Of a DNA stretch of 64,000 nt, positions 34,675-43,520 are shown piece by piece. Origin of the DNA: Burkholderiales bacterium (GTDB taxonomy: Bacteria > Pseudomonadota > Gammaproteobacteria > Burkholderiales > Ga0077523); NCBI GenBank assembly GCA_022843925.1, contig JALHMS010000002.1, positions 205,906 to 269,905 of the forward strand, written 5' to 3'. Within the stretch, counting starts at the first letter, position 1, and each line of letters begins with the position of its first letter. The position numbers and the translations under genes are program-made. The notes under the pieces are model-generated. The model ran no database searches. It had not been told where the DNA came from and was given only the letters and a program-made list of their open reading frames with translations.

Positions 34675-35117
34675 GTGGGTCGGGCTCCGCCCGACGCGGC
34701 GCAGGTGCGGTCACCGGGGTGGATCCATCGCCCGGGCGTCGGACTGCAGTCCGACCCACGAAAAGCGCCGGGCACTCGCGCCTCGCTGTGGATAGAGGTC
34801 TGCGTGGGTCGGGCTCCGCCCGACGCGGCGTCAGCGTGGACACTGCGGCGCATCCATCGCCCGGGCGTCGGACTGCAGTCCGACCCACGAAAAGCGCCGG
34901 GCACTCGCGCCTCGCTGTGGATAGAGGTCTGCGTGGGTCGGGCTCCGCCCGACGCGGCGTCAGCGTGGGCACTGCGGCGCATCCATCGCCCGGGCGTCGG
35001 ACTGCAGTCCGACCCACGAAAAGCGCCGGGCACTCGCGCCTCGCTGTGGATAGAGGTCTGCGTGGGTCGGGCTCCGCCCGACGCGGCGCAGGCGTGGGCA
35101 CCCGGGTGGATCCATCG
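34675..35117. repeat. Tandem array of 129-base units each with two REP-type palindromes
   Basis: Units begin at 34675, 34804, 34933 and 35062 (spacing 129 bases; three complete, one partial of about 56 bases). Each has an 85-base block bounded by GTGGGTCGG and CCGACCCAC, holding two hairpins: GTCGGGC-TCC-GCCCGAC (34679-34695 in unit 1) and the perfect 18-base palindrome GTCGGACTGCAGTCCGAC (34738-34755), then a 44-base spacer with CTCGCTGTGGATAGAGGTC. Such paired, inverted REP sequences are called BIMEs. It fills the 493 bases between radA (34648) and the cyclase (35141). Because 129 is divisible by three, long repetitive ORFs appear but look non-coding. No REP-associated (Y1) transposase gene is nearby. 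Confidence 0.88.
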
Positions 35118-35140
35118 AAGCCCCCTGAATCCGCGCCGCC

Positions 35141-37006
35141 TCACGCCCCGGCGATCCTGCACAAGCCCTTGTCCGCCGCCCGTGCCGCCGTCGATGCGCG
35201 GCGCGCCGCGAGCAGCATTGCCTCCGCCGACGGGTAGTGGGTCGTGCTCACCGCGATCCCGGTGCTCGCGCTTACCGAGAGATCCCGTCCGTCGATCCGC
35301 ATGGGCTCCGCCAGCATCGCTCCGACGCGTTCGGCGATGCGTACGGCCGCTTCTCCCGCGCTCGCCGCCGTCTGGGCCGTATCGAGTGGATAGCCTTCGC
35401 GCAGATCGGTGAGCAACACGGCGAACTCGTCGCCGCCGGCGCGCGTCACCGTCGTGCCCGGGCCCTTGAGCACCTTGAAGCGGCGCGCCATCTGCGCGAG
35501 CGCGCGGTCGCCGAAGTCCCGGCCGAAGCGCGCGTTGATCTCCCCGAAGTTGTCGAGGTCCACCCACAGCACCGCGAACGGATAGCCCCACAGACGCGTC
35601 TGGTCGAGGACGAACCCCAGGCGGTCGTCGAAGATGGCCTTGCTCGCAAGCCCTGTGCGCGCGTCGAACCACAGGCGGCGCTTCGCCTCCTCCTCGGCGC
35701 CGCGTCGCGCGCTGACGTCCGTGATGAAGCCTTCGAGGGCGAGGAGGTCGCCGGTGGACGAAAAGACGCCCTTGCCCTGCTCCCACACCCACTTGACCTC
35801 GCCCGCGGCATCGACGATGCGGTACGAGAGCTGGAAGCCCTTGCTCTGGGCGAGCTGCGTCTCCACGAGGGCCCAGACGAACTCGCGGTCCTCCGGATGG
35901 ATGAGGTCCCCGAAAGCCACGCGGGTGTTGTCGACGATGTCGCGCGCCTCGTAGCCCGTCAGCTCGGAGCAGCCGTCGCTCACCCATTCCATGGTCCAGT
36001 CCCGGTCGTGCCGGCCGCGGTAGACCATGCCCGGTACGTTGTCGAGCAGGGTGTTGAGATGCCGCCGGCTCGAGCGCAACTGCTCCTCACGCTGCTTGCG
36101 GCGCGTCACCTCCGTGAGCGAGCCCACGACCACCGGCGCTTCGTCGCCCGCCAGACTGAAGGCGCGGGCCCGCAGTTCGACCCAATGGAGCGTGTCGTCG
36201 CCGGCGATGAGTCGGACCTCCATCAGCAGGTGATCGAGTGCGCCTCCCGCCACCGATTGCAGCCGCGCTTCCGCCTCCTTCTGCTCGTCCGGATGCAGAT
36301 GCGCGACCAGCGGCTGGCCGAGGGCCTTGGCGATCGGGTGCCCGGTGAGCCTTCGCCAGGCAGCGTTGACGAAGGTGAAGCGCGCACCCGCATCCAGCTG
36401 GAATATCACTTGCTCGATACGATCGACCAACTCGGGCGTGCTGTCGTCGACCTCGGCGCGGTGGACCGGCGAGGCAAGCGTCACCCCCAGTTGCACGAAG
36501 AAGGTGTCGGGGATGGGCGAGGTCGTGGAAACACGGACTTCCGACCGCAGGAGCGTCGCGTCCGCACGGGTGAGACGAAGGTGCGCGCCCACCGGCGTAC
36601 CGCCGTCCCGGGCCTCCTGAAGGAGCGCTGCGCAGCGATCGTGGTCGAGTGGATGCACCAGGTTGGTGAAGGGCATGCCCACAATCTGATCATCGCGGCC
36701 CGCGAGGCCGATGATCTCGAGGAAGGCGCGGTTCGCGAAAATCACCGTCCGGCCCGACAGGACCGCGGCCGGTGTGGGCAGATCCTCGGCGAGCTGCCGG
36801 CCCCAGGCGCGCTGCTGGCCCGTGTCGAGGTCCGAAGCCGGCGTCGGCGCATGGCCGCGGCGGCGGTAGCCGGCCAGCAGGAAGAGGGCCCAGCAGAACA
36901 GCACCACGAGCGGTAGACCCCAGGCCACGTCCCGGTCGTACCAGCTTCCGATGATGATGGCGCACACGAGCGTGAGGCCCCATGCCGAGAACAGGTACAG
37001 CTGCAT
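35141..37006 (-). CDS. PAS-GGDEF diguanylate cyclase, membrane-bound
   Basis: This gene encodes 621 residues. Two N-terminal spans (about 2-46) lead into three PAS/PAC blocks (about 75-180, 195-320 and 330-455). The GGDEF domain (about 465-610) has an intact AGGDEFAVLL site, so it should make c-di-GMP; the upstream RxxD inhibitory site is not evident and no EAL domain follows. The start at 37006 is the ATG before MQLYLFSAWGL; an upstream GTG extends into basic, low-quality sequence. Its start overlaps the divergent histidine kinase by 25 bases. Confidence 0.92.
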   Translation of the reverse strand: MQLYLFSAWGLTLVCAIIIGSWYDRDVAWGLPLVVLFCWALFLLAGYRRRGHAPTPASDLDTGQQRAWGRQLAEDLPTPAAVLSGRTVIFANRAFLEIIGLAGRDDQIVGMPFTNLVHPLDHDRCAALLQEARDGGTPVGAHLRLTRADATLLRSEVRVSTTSPIPDTFFVQLGVTLASPVHRAEVDDSTPELVDRIEQVIFQLDAGARFTFVNAAWRRLTGHPIAKALGQPLVAHLHPDEQKEAEARLQSVAGGALDHLLMEVRLIAGDDTLHWVELRARAFSLAGDEAPVVVGSLTEVTRRKQREEQLRSSRRHLNTLLDNVPGMVYRGRHDRDWTMEWVSDGCSELTGYEARDIVDNTRVAFGDLIHPEDREFVWALVETQLAQSKGFQLSYRIVDAAGEVKWVWEQGKGVFSSTGDLLALEGFITDVSARRGAEEEAKRRLWFDARTGLASKAIFDDRLGFVLDQTRLWGYPFAVLWVDLDNFGEINARFGRDFGDRALAQMARRFKVLKGPGTTVTRAGGDEFAVLLTDLREGYPLDTAQTAASAGEAAVRIAERVGAMLAEPMRIDGRDLSVSASTGIAVSTTHYPSAEAMLLAARRASTAARAADKGLCRIAGA

Positions 37007-38625
37007 CCTTGCCTCCGTTGCGGACCGGTCGCGTGCTCGCGTCCTATCCGCTGTTCTGGGCGCTCTCCGGCTTGTGCGCCATCGTCTGCGTCGCACCGGC
37101 GCTGATGCTCACCGGGTCGGTTCTGCTCGCGGACTTCACGCTGGACGGATTGCGCGATCTCGAAGCGGCCTGGCGCGTGTCGTCCGCGGTCCCGGTCGAC
37201 GCCGGCGATGCGACATCCCGCAACCCTGCGCAAGCCCTGCGCCAGATCGTCGAATCGCGACAGGCGCAGACGCTGCTTCTCCAGTGCCTCTGCATGGTGT
37301 TGACGATCGCCGTGGCCGCCGGCCTCGCATGCCGGGGGTGGTCGGTCCTGGTGCGGCGCGTCGACAGCGCCCTGTCGCTTCTGCCCCCGGGCACCCCTGT
37401 GGCATCGGGCGACGAGATCGATCGGCTCACCCAGGCCGTGATCCGGCTCGCGGCCCGCCGCGCCGGGACCGATGCCGAGGCCGACTGGCAGCGGGGCTTC
37501 AATGCCGAACTGGCAAGGCGCAATGCGGAGGACCTGCATTGCCTGAACCTCGTGGCCGAGCTGCTGGAGAGCGCCCCGCCTTCCGCGTTCACGATGGCGA
37601 AGGCGCTCGACGTGCTGGTGCACAAGCTCGGTGCCGGCGCCGCCGCGCTGCAGCTCGGCGTACATGCCCAGCGGGCGCTCCATTGCGAGGACGTCGTCGC
37701 GGCACCGCGGCTGCCGGTCTGTCTCGCCCACAGCCGGTTGCTCGCCGAGATCGGCGCGATGTCGATGCGGCAGGACATCGCCGCCGACGGCAGCGGGGTC
37801 CGCAGCCTCGTCGCCCCCATCCGGCGCGACGACGAGACCATCGCACTCCTTGTCGTCGAGGGGCCTGACGCCTTCGACTTCGACCCTGCGAGAGTCGTGC
37901 TGGTCCGCACGGTGGCGCGCCTGATCGCGCTGGCGCTGGTCGGCGTGAGCCGCGGGCACGAGGAAAGGCGGGTGGCGCTGCTGGAGGAACGGGCGGCGAT
38001 CGCGCGCGAGCTGCACGACTCCCTCGCGCAGTCGCTCGCATTCCTCAAGATCCAGGTGGCGCGTCTGCAGGTGGCGCTGCGCGAGGCGCCCGGGTCCGAG
38101 ACGACGGCGGCCGTGGCCTTCCAGGTGCGCGATGGCGTGTCGAGCGTCTACCGGCAGGTGAAGGAGCTGATCGCCGCGTTCCGAGTCCAGATGGGCAGCC
38201 GCGGCCTCGTCGAGGCCCTGCATCAGGCGGTCGCGGAGTTCGGTCAGAAAAGCGGCGGCATCGCCATCGCGCTCGACATCCGGATCGAGGGTTGTCGCCT
38301 CACGGTGAACGAGGAGTTCCATCTCCTGCAGGTGGTGCGCGAGGCGCTTTCGAACACGGTGCGCCACGCGCGGGCCACCCACGTGCAGGTGAGCGTCGCC
38401 ACCCTCCCCGGGGGCGCGGTCCTTGCAAGCGTGGACGACGATGGCAAGGGGTTCCTTCCGGTGACGGGCGAGATTCCGCACTACGGCCTCGCCATCATGC
38501 GCGAGCGCGCGCAGTCCCTGGGCGGGCATCTGCAGGTGGTGCCGTTGCCGGCCGGCGGCACGCGCGTCTGCCTGGAATTCGTGCCCGAATCGATGGCGCC
38601 GGAACGCGCCGCGCGAGGTCTCTGA
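36982..38625 (+). CDS. NarX/UhpB-type sensor histidine kinase
   Basis: This gene encodes 547 residues from ATG 36982; TTG codons at 37009 and 37018 are alternative starts that would avoid overlap with the divergent cyclase. Membrane segments lie near residues 25-55 and 95-120. A GAF-like region (about 190-315) is followed by the HisKA_3 H-box ERAAIARELHDSLAQSLAFLKIQ (His near 343) and HATPase with REALSNTVRHAR, DDDGKGF and HYGLAIMRERAQSLGG. The last residues are one base from the NarL-type regulator gene. The signal is unknown; nitrogen sources at 39-55 kb are possible. Confidence 0.92.
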   Translation: MPRTGTAASLPPLRTGRVLASYPLFWALSGLCAIVCVAPALMLTGSVLLADFTLDGLRDLEAAWRVSSAVPVDAGDATSRNPAQALRQIVESRQAQTLLLQCLCMVLTIAVAAGLACRGWSVLVRRVDSALSLLPPGTPVASGDEIDRLTQAVIRLAARRAGTDAEADWQRGFNAELARRNAEDLHCLNLVAELLESAPPSAFTMAKALDVLVHKLGAGAAALQLGVHAQRALHCEDVVAAPRLPVCLAHSRLLAEIGAMSMRQDIAADGSGVRSLVAPIRRDDETIALLVVEGPDAFDFDPARVVLVRTVARLIALALVGVSRGHEERRVALLEERAAIARELHDSLAQSLAFLKIQVARLQVALREAPGSETTAAVAFQVRDGVSSVYRQVKELIAAFRVQMGSRGLVEALHQAVAEFGQKSGGIAIALDIRIEGCRLTVNEEFHLLQVVREALSNTVRHARATHVQVSVATLPGGAVLASVDDDGKGFLPVTGEIPHYGLAIMRERAQSLGGHLQVVPLPAGGTRVCLEFVPESMAPERAARGL

Positions 38626-38626
38626 C

Positions 38627-39307
38627 GTGCCCTACACCGTGCTTCTCATCGACGACCACGCACTGTTTCGCAGCGGCGTCGCGCAGCTCATCGGTGCGGA
38701 TCCCGATCTGGAGCTCGTCGCCCAGGCCGGGTCCGGCGAGGAGGGGCTTGCGCTCGCGCGGCACGTGAATCCCGATCTCATCCTGATCGATCTCAACATG
38801 AAGGGCATGAGCGGGCTCGACACGCTGCGGGCGTTGAAGGCCGAGAAGTTCCGCTCCTGCTGCGTGATGCTCACGGTGTCCGACGAGGAGGCCAACGTCG
38901 TGGAGGCGCTGAAGCAGGGCGCCGACGGCTATCTGCTGAAGGACCTCGAACCGGAGGATCTCTGCGACCGGTTGAAGAGCGCGGTGCGCGGCAACGTCGT
39001 GCTCGCGGAAGCCGTGGCGAACGTCGTTGCGCGCTCGATGCGGCTGCCGGAATCGGCACCGCCGTCAGCGCATCCTTCGCCGTCCGTGGCCGCTGCCCAT
39101 CCGGCCGATCTCACCGATCGCGAACGCGAGATCGTGGGCCACATCGCCGCCGGACTCAGCAACAAGCAGATCGCCCGGGTGCTGGGCATCAGCGACGGCA
39201 CGGTGAAGGTGCACATCAAGAACCTGCTGCGGAAACTCGGCGCGCACAGCCGCCTCGAAGCGGCGCTCTGGGCCGTCGAACAACGGCCGCAGAAGCCCGC
39301 GCACTGA
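38627..39307 (+). CDS. NarL/FixJ-type response regulator
   Basis: This gene encodes 226 residues. The receiver has DDH at 9-11, phospho-Asp in LILIDLNMKG near 54 and Lys in YLLKDLEP near 104; a LuxR-type helix-turn-helix (LTDREREIVGHIAAGLSNKQIARVLGISDGTVKVHIKNLLRKLG) ends the protein. It starts at GTG 38627, two bases after the kinase stop, and so pairs with it. A linker of Ala/Pro/Ser separates the domains. Its targets are not readable, though a GGTACCCC motif at 50071 and 55103 is one candidate. Confidence 0.93.
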   Translation: MPYTVLLIDDHALFRSGVAQLIGADPDLELVAQAGSGEEGLALARHVNPDLILIDLNMKGMSGLDTLRALKAEKFRSCCVMLTVSDEEANVVEALKQGADGYLLKDLEPEDLCDRLKSAVRGNVVLAEAVANVVARSMRLPESAPPSAHPSPSVAAAHPADLTDREREIVGHIAAGLSNKQIARVLGISDGTVKVHIKNLLRKLGAHSRLEAALWAVEQRPQKPAH

Positions 39308-39336
39308 CTGCCCGGACTTCGGCGACACCGGCGCCC

Positions 39337-39351
39337 GGCGGAACCTCCGCC
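39337..39351. terminator. Short hairpin between convergent genes
   Basis: GGCGGA-ACC-TCCGCC folds a six-base-pair stem in the 58 bases between the response regulator stop and the amidase stop. No U-run is visible. It could end either transcript. Confidence 0.3.
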
Positions 39352-39365
39352 AGGCGGTGGCGGCT

Positions 39366-40889
39366 TCACGGCTGCTGCTTCGTCCAGTCCACGTTCTGCT
39401 CGTACGCGTGGGCAGCCTTGTAGATGGTCGCCTCGTCGAAGTTGCGGCCGATCAGCATCAACCCCACCGGCAGGCCGTCGCTCATGCCGCACGGAATGCT
39501 GATGGCGGGATGGCCCGTGACGTTGGTCGGCTGGGTGTTGGCCAGCATCTCGAACGCGCGCTGCACGTACTCGGCGCGCGAGGCGTCGGGGCCGGGGATC
39601 TTCGTGGCCTTGACAGGAAGCGTCGGCATCAGCAGCAGGTCGTACTTGTCGAGCGCCGCGTTGTAGCCCGCGGTGAGGCGGCGCGCGAGGTTCTGGGCCT
39701 TGGCGTAGTAGTGACCGCGGTATTTCTGCGTGAAGTAGTGTCCGGCCATCAGCACCAGCTTGAGGGTGTCCGACAGCTCGTCGGTGCGCGTCCGCCAGGC
39801 GGCATGCGCGTCGAGCAGGCTCGTGGTGTACATCCCCTTCCAGTTGAAGCCCATGCCGTTGCCCATCATCATCTGGGCCGTCCCGCCCTCGTGCCCGATG
39901 GGCGCCCAGATGGCCTGCCCGGCGGTGTGCATCGGCAGGGAGACCTCCTCGACGACGGCGCCGAGCTTCCCGAGCGCGGCGGCGGCCTTGCGGACCAGGG
40001 CGTCCACGTCGGGCTCGGAGTTGGCGAGCCCGAATCCCTCGCGCACGACGCCGATCCGGAGGCCCTGGATGCTCTGTCCGAGGGCCGTCGTGTAGGGCGT
40101 CACCTTGATGTCCCCCTGCCGCGGATCCAGTCCGTCCGCGCCGGCGAGCACCTCCAGCATCAGCGCGTTGTCGGCGACGGTGGCCGTCATCGGACCGGTG
40201 TGATCCAGCGTCGCCTCGATCGGCATCACGCCCGTGTAGGGCACGAGTCCCCAGGTGGCCTTCATGCCGACGATGCCGCAGTACGAGGCCGGAATGCGGA
40301 TCGAACCGCCCTGATCGCCGCCGATGGTCATGTCGACCTCGCCCGTGGCGACCACGGCAGCGCTGCCCGACGAGGATCCGCCGGCGGAGTAGCCGTGCTT
40401 GCGCGGGTTCTGCACCGCGCCGCCCGCACTCGTGTGGCTGCCGCCCGAGAAGCAGAAGTACTCGCAGCGGACCTTGCCGAGGATGGTGGCGCCGGCATCG
40501 AGCAGGCGCGTGACGATCGTCGCGTCCACATCCGGCGTGTAGCCTTCGAGCGTCGAGGCCCCGTTCATCATCGGCACGCCGGCGAGGCAGACGTTGTCCT
40601 TCAGGGCGACCGTCCGGCCGGCGAGCTTGCCGGTCGGCGCGCCCGGAATGCGGGTCTTCACGTACCAGGCGTTGCCGGGGTTGTCGTCACCCTGCGGAAA
40701 GTAGCCCGGCGTCCGCGGCCACTGGACCTGCGGCAGCTCGTTCGGCATCTCGGCCACGGCGTTGTAGGCCGCCACCGCACCGGTCATGAGTTCGAGGTAC
40801 GACGTCACGTCGGAATCGGAGAGGTGGATGCCCAGCTCGGATGCGACCTTCTGCAATTCCTGGGGCGTGGGCTTCTGGACTGCGGCCAT
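39366..40889 (-). CDS. Amidase (amidase signature family)
   Basis: This gene encodes 507 residues. Amidase-signature catalytic set is complete: Lys in VALKDN near residue 97, cis-Ser in GYSAGGSSSGSA near 174 and nucleophile Ser in GGDQGGSIRIP near 198. It lies 57 bases after a complete LivHMGF-type importer in the same direction, so it likely hydrolyses the amide this brings in. The C-terminal TQPTNVTGHPAISIPCGMSDGLPVGLMLIG is also standard. The substrate (short aliphatic amide, aryl amide, or allophanate-like) cannot be decided. Confidence 0.92.
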   Translation of the reverse strand: MAAVQKPTPQELQKVASELGIHLSDSDVTSYLELMTGAVAAYNAVAEMPNELPQVQWPRTPGYFPQGDDNPGNAWYVKTRIPGAPTGKLAGRTVALKDNVCLAGVPMMNGASTLEGYTPDVDATIVTRLLDAGATILGKVRCEYFCFSGGSHTSAGGAVQNPRKHGYSAGGSSSGSAAVVATGEVDMTIGGDQGGSIRIPASYCGIVGMKATWGLVPYTGVMPIEATLDHTGPMTATVADNALMLEVLAGADGLDPRQGDIKVTPYTTALGQSIQGLRIGVVREGFGLANSEPDVDALVRKAAAALGKLGAVVEEVSLPMHTAGQAIWAPIGHEGGTAQMMMGNGMGFNWKGMYTTSLLDAHAAWRTRTDELSDTLKLVLMAGHYFTQKYRGHYYAKAQNLARRLTAGYNAALDKYDLLLMPTLPVKATKIPGPDASRAEYVQRAFEMLANTQPTNVTGHPAISIPCGMSDGLPVGLMLIGRNFDEATIYKAAHAYEQNVDWTKQQP

Positions 40890-40946
40890 GGCAATGCTCC
40901 TGTTCAGGTGGCGGGAAGTTGTTTGCGGGCGCTGTCCCGCCAGGGA

Positions 40947-41645
40947 TCACGCGGCGTCGATGCCGACGAACTCGTCCGCGAGGGCTGCGACCCCCTCGGC
41001 CGCGACTTCGCGGATAAACGTGCCCTTCTGGATCACCAGCACGCGGTCGGAGAGCTTCCGGATGAATTCCAGCGACTGCTCGACGAGGATGACGGTCAGC
41101 CCGCGCGATGTCCGCAGTCTCAGCAGCGTCTCGCCGATCTCGTCGACGATCGAGGGCTGGATACCTTCGGTCGGTTCGTCCAACAGCACGAGCTTCGGCT
41201 CGGCGCAGAGGCAACGGGCCACGGCGAGGATCTGCTGTTCGCCGCCGCTCAGCACGCCGCCCGCGCGATCGAGGATCGGTTTGAGGCGGGGGAAGTCCTC
41301 GAGCACGCGGTCGATGCGCTGCTCGGCGTCGTTCAGTCCGATCGCGCCCATGCGCAGGTTCTCTCGCACGCTGAGGCCGCCGAAGATCTCGCGGCCCTGC
41401 GGCACGAAGCCGAGGCCCAGGCGGGCACGGCGATGGGGCAGGGCCGTGGTGATGTCCTCGCCGCCGAACGTGACGCTGCCGCCCGTGGCGCGCAGATGGC
41501 CGGCGAGCGTGCGCATGAGCGTGGTCTTGCCCATGCCGTTGTGACCGAACACGCCGATGAACTCGCCCTGCCGCACGGCGAGATCGATGCCCATCAGGAT
41601 GGGGATGCGGCCGTAGCCCGACCGCAATGCCTTGGCTTCGAGCAT
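40947..41645 (-). CDS. ABC transporter ATP-binding protein, LivF/UrtE type
   Basis: This gene encodes 232 residues. Walker A GHNGMGKTT near residue 34, signature LSGGEQQ near 134, Walker B LVLLDEPTEGI near 153. The shape and order (LivF last) match branched-chain-amino-acid and urea importers. It starts one base after LivG ends. In the 57-base gap before the amidase, GGCGGGA and TCCCGCC could pair around a large loop. Confidence 0.93.
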   Translation of the reverse strand: MLEAKALRSGYGRIPILMGIDLAVRQGEFIGVFGHNGMGKTTLMRTLAGHLRATGGSVTFGGEDITTALPHRRARLGLGFVPQGREIFGGLSVRENLRMGAIGLNDAEQRIDRVLEDFPRLKPILDRAGGVLSGGEQQILAVARCLCAEPKLVLLDEPTEGIQPSIVDEIGETLLRLRTSRGLTVILVEQSLEFIRKLSDRVLVIQKGTFIREVAAEGVAALADEFVGIDAA

Positions 41646-41646
41646 G

Positions 41647-42417
41647 TCAGACCACCTCCCGCTTGCCGAGATAGACATCGCGGACGCGGCGATCGCGCAG
41701 CACGGTCTCGACGTCGTCCTCCATGAGGACCTGTCCCTGGTGGAGCACGGTCACCTGTCGCGCGATCATCCGGATGAACTGCATGTCGTGCTCCACCACG
41801 ATCAGCGAGCACGTGCCGCGCAGCCGCATGACCAGCGCGGCGAGGCGCTCCACCTCGTCGTGGGTCATGCCCGCCGCGGGCTCGTCGAGCAGGATGAGGT
41901 CGGGCTGCGCACCGATCACCATCGACAACTCCACCATCTGCCGCTGCCCGTGCGCGAGCTGGCCCACGGTCCGGTCGGCGAGATGCGCGATGCCCATGGA
42001 CTCCATCACCTCGTCCACCGCGATCGGGACTTCCTTCAGCAGCCCGCCGGTATTGGCGATGCGCCGCTTCACCGCGAGCCAGATGTGCTCCCGCGCGGAG
42101 AGGCCGTCGTACAGACTCGGCACCTGCGTCTTGATGCCGATGCCGCGCCGCGCGATCTCCACGCTGGGCAGCCCGCCGATGGCCTTGTCCTTGAAGCGGA
42201 TCTCGCCGCCGCTCGGGTGGTACTGGCCGGTCAGGCACTTGAAGAAGGTGCTCTTGCCGGCGCCGTTCGGTCCGACGAGACAGCGAAGTTCCCCGGGGGC
42301 GATGCCGAAGTCGATGCCGCGCAGGACCTCGACGCCGCCGAAGCGCATCACCAGTCCGCGGGTCTCGATGATCGGCTCCACACGCGTGGTCCGGGTGGTG
42401 GCGGCCGGCGCGTTCAT
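41647..42417 (-). CDS. ABC transporter ATP-binding protein, LivG/UrtD type
   Basis: This gene encodes 256 residues. Walker A GPNGAGKST near residue 49, signature LAHGQRQ near 155 (a variant of LSxGQ), Walker B LILLDEPAAGM near 173. The variant signature A-H-G-Q-R-Q is common in UrtD/urea and amide importers. A short N-terminal extension of Thr and Ala precedes the core. It overlaps the LivM gene by four bases. Confidence 0.93.
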   Translation of the reverse strand: MNAPAATTRTTRVEPIIETRGLVMRFGGVEVLRGIDFGIAPGELRCLVGPNGAGKSTFFKCLTGQYHPSGGEIRFKDKAIGGLPSVEIARRGIGIKTQVPSLYDGLSAREHIWLAVKRRIANTGGLLKEVPIAVDEVMESMGIAHLADRTVGQLAHGQRQMVELSMVIGAQPDLILLDEPAAGMTHDEVERLAALVMRLRGTCSLIVVEHDMQFIRMIARQVTVLHQGQVLMEDDVETVLRDRRVRDVYLGKREVV

Positions 42418-43520
42418 GAGCCCCCCAGGGTGTTCGTGGCCGGTGCCGAACCGACCGGCGCGGAGACGGGCTCGGGACGCCTTGCAGCGGGTGTGGCCGT
42501 TGGCCGGATCGCGGGTTCGACGGGCACTGGCGCCTTCGGCCGCCGCAGCCGGTCGAAGCCGGACTGCATCAGCGGCAGCAGACCCTTGGGCACCAGCAGC
42601 ACGAAGAGCAGCAGGATCGAACCCAGCACGACGTTCGGATCGATCACCTCCAGCGTGCCGAGCTTGGCGACGATCATCTGCAATGCGATCGCGCCGATGA
42701 TCGGGCCGAGGAGGGTGCCGATGCCGCCCACGGTCACCCAGATGATCACCTGGGCGCTGTAGAAGAGGCTGAACATCGTCGGACTGACGAACACGCAGTT
42801 CGCGAAGAGGATGCCGGAGATGCCGGCCATCGCGCCGCCGATGGTGAAGATCCCCAGCTTGTAGCGCCGCACGTCGTAGCCCAGCAGCTCCGAGCGCCGC
42901 TCGTTCTCGCGGATCGACACCACCACCCGCCCGAACGAGGTACGCAGCAGCCAGCGCGATCCGAAGTACAGAAGGACGAGGAGCGACGCCGCGATGTACC
43001 AGATGTCCTCGGGCGCCAATGGAGACCCGACGTCCCACGGCAGGTTGAGCGGTGGCGTCGACGGGATCCCGTTGAAGCCGCCCAGCGCGGCCTTGCCGAT
43101 CTTGTAGGCGTCGCCCGCCGTCGCGTTGAACAGCTTGAAGAAGATGAGCGTCATCGTGAGCGTGATCACACCCAGGTAGACGTCGCCGATCCGGCCCCAG
43201 AACATGAAGTAGCCGAGCAGCGCGGCGAACAACGCCGGCACCACCATGGCGAGCACCACGGCCCACGTGGAATCGCCGAAGTTGATGGCGGCGACCGCGT
43301 ACGTGTATCCGCCGAGCCCGAAGAAGGCGGCCTGGCCGAAGCACAGGATGCCGCCGTAGCCCCAGATGAGGGCAAGGCTCAGCGCGAGGATCGCCATGCT
43401 CACGTAGATCGTCGCGTTGATGAGCGTGAACAGCTCCAGCACCGAGGGCAGCAGAAAGATCGCCGCGACCGAGACGCCGAATCCGACGAGGGATGCGGCC
43501 ATGCTTGCGCGCCGGGTCAT
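42414..43520 (-). CDS. ABC transporter permease, LivM/UrtC type
   Basis: This gene encodes 368 residues with about 10 membrane spans. ALSLALIWGYGGILCFGQAAFFGLGGYTYAV near residue 45 is the first LivM block and VVVSIRENERRSELLGYDVRRYKL near 215 the coupling (EAA-like) loop. The C-terminal 45 residues are Pro/Ala-rich and disordered. It overlaps both neighbours by four bases, the pattern of the whole operon. Confidence 0.93.
   Translation of the reverse strand: MTRRASMAASLVGFGVSVAAIFLLPSVLELFTLINATIYVSMAILALSLALIWGYGGILCFGQAAFFGLGGYTYAVAAINFGDSTWAVVLAMVVPALFAALLGYFMFWGRIGDVYLGVITLTMTLIFFKLFNATAGDAYKIGKAALGGFNGIPSTPPLNLPWDVGSPLAPEDIWYIAASLLVLLYFGSRWLLRTSFGRVVVSIRENERRSELLGYDVRRYKLGIFTIGGAMAGISGILFANCVFVSPTMFSLFYSAQVIIWVTVGGIGTLLGPIIGAIALQMIVAKLGTLEVIDPNVVLGSILLLFVLLVPKGLLPLMQSGFDRLRRPKAPVPVEPAIRPTATPAARRPEPVSAPVGSAPATNTLGGS

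Noticed and set aside
34538-35101. Repetitive 187-codon frame through the palindrome array (also 34675-35412 on the plus strand)
   Set aside because: Repeats occur because the 129-base unit is a multiple of three; each frame merely translates the REP palindromes, with no start signal or family match.
34675-35117. CRISPR array
   Set aside because: Units are 129 bases and nearly identical throughout, including their 'spacers', with internal palindromes; there are no short unique spacers and no cas genes.
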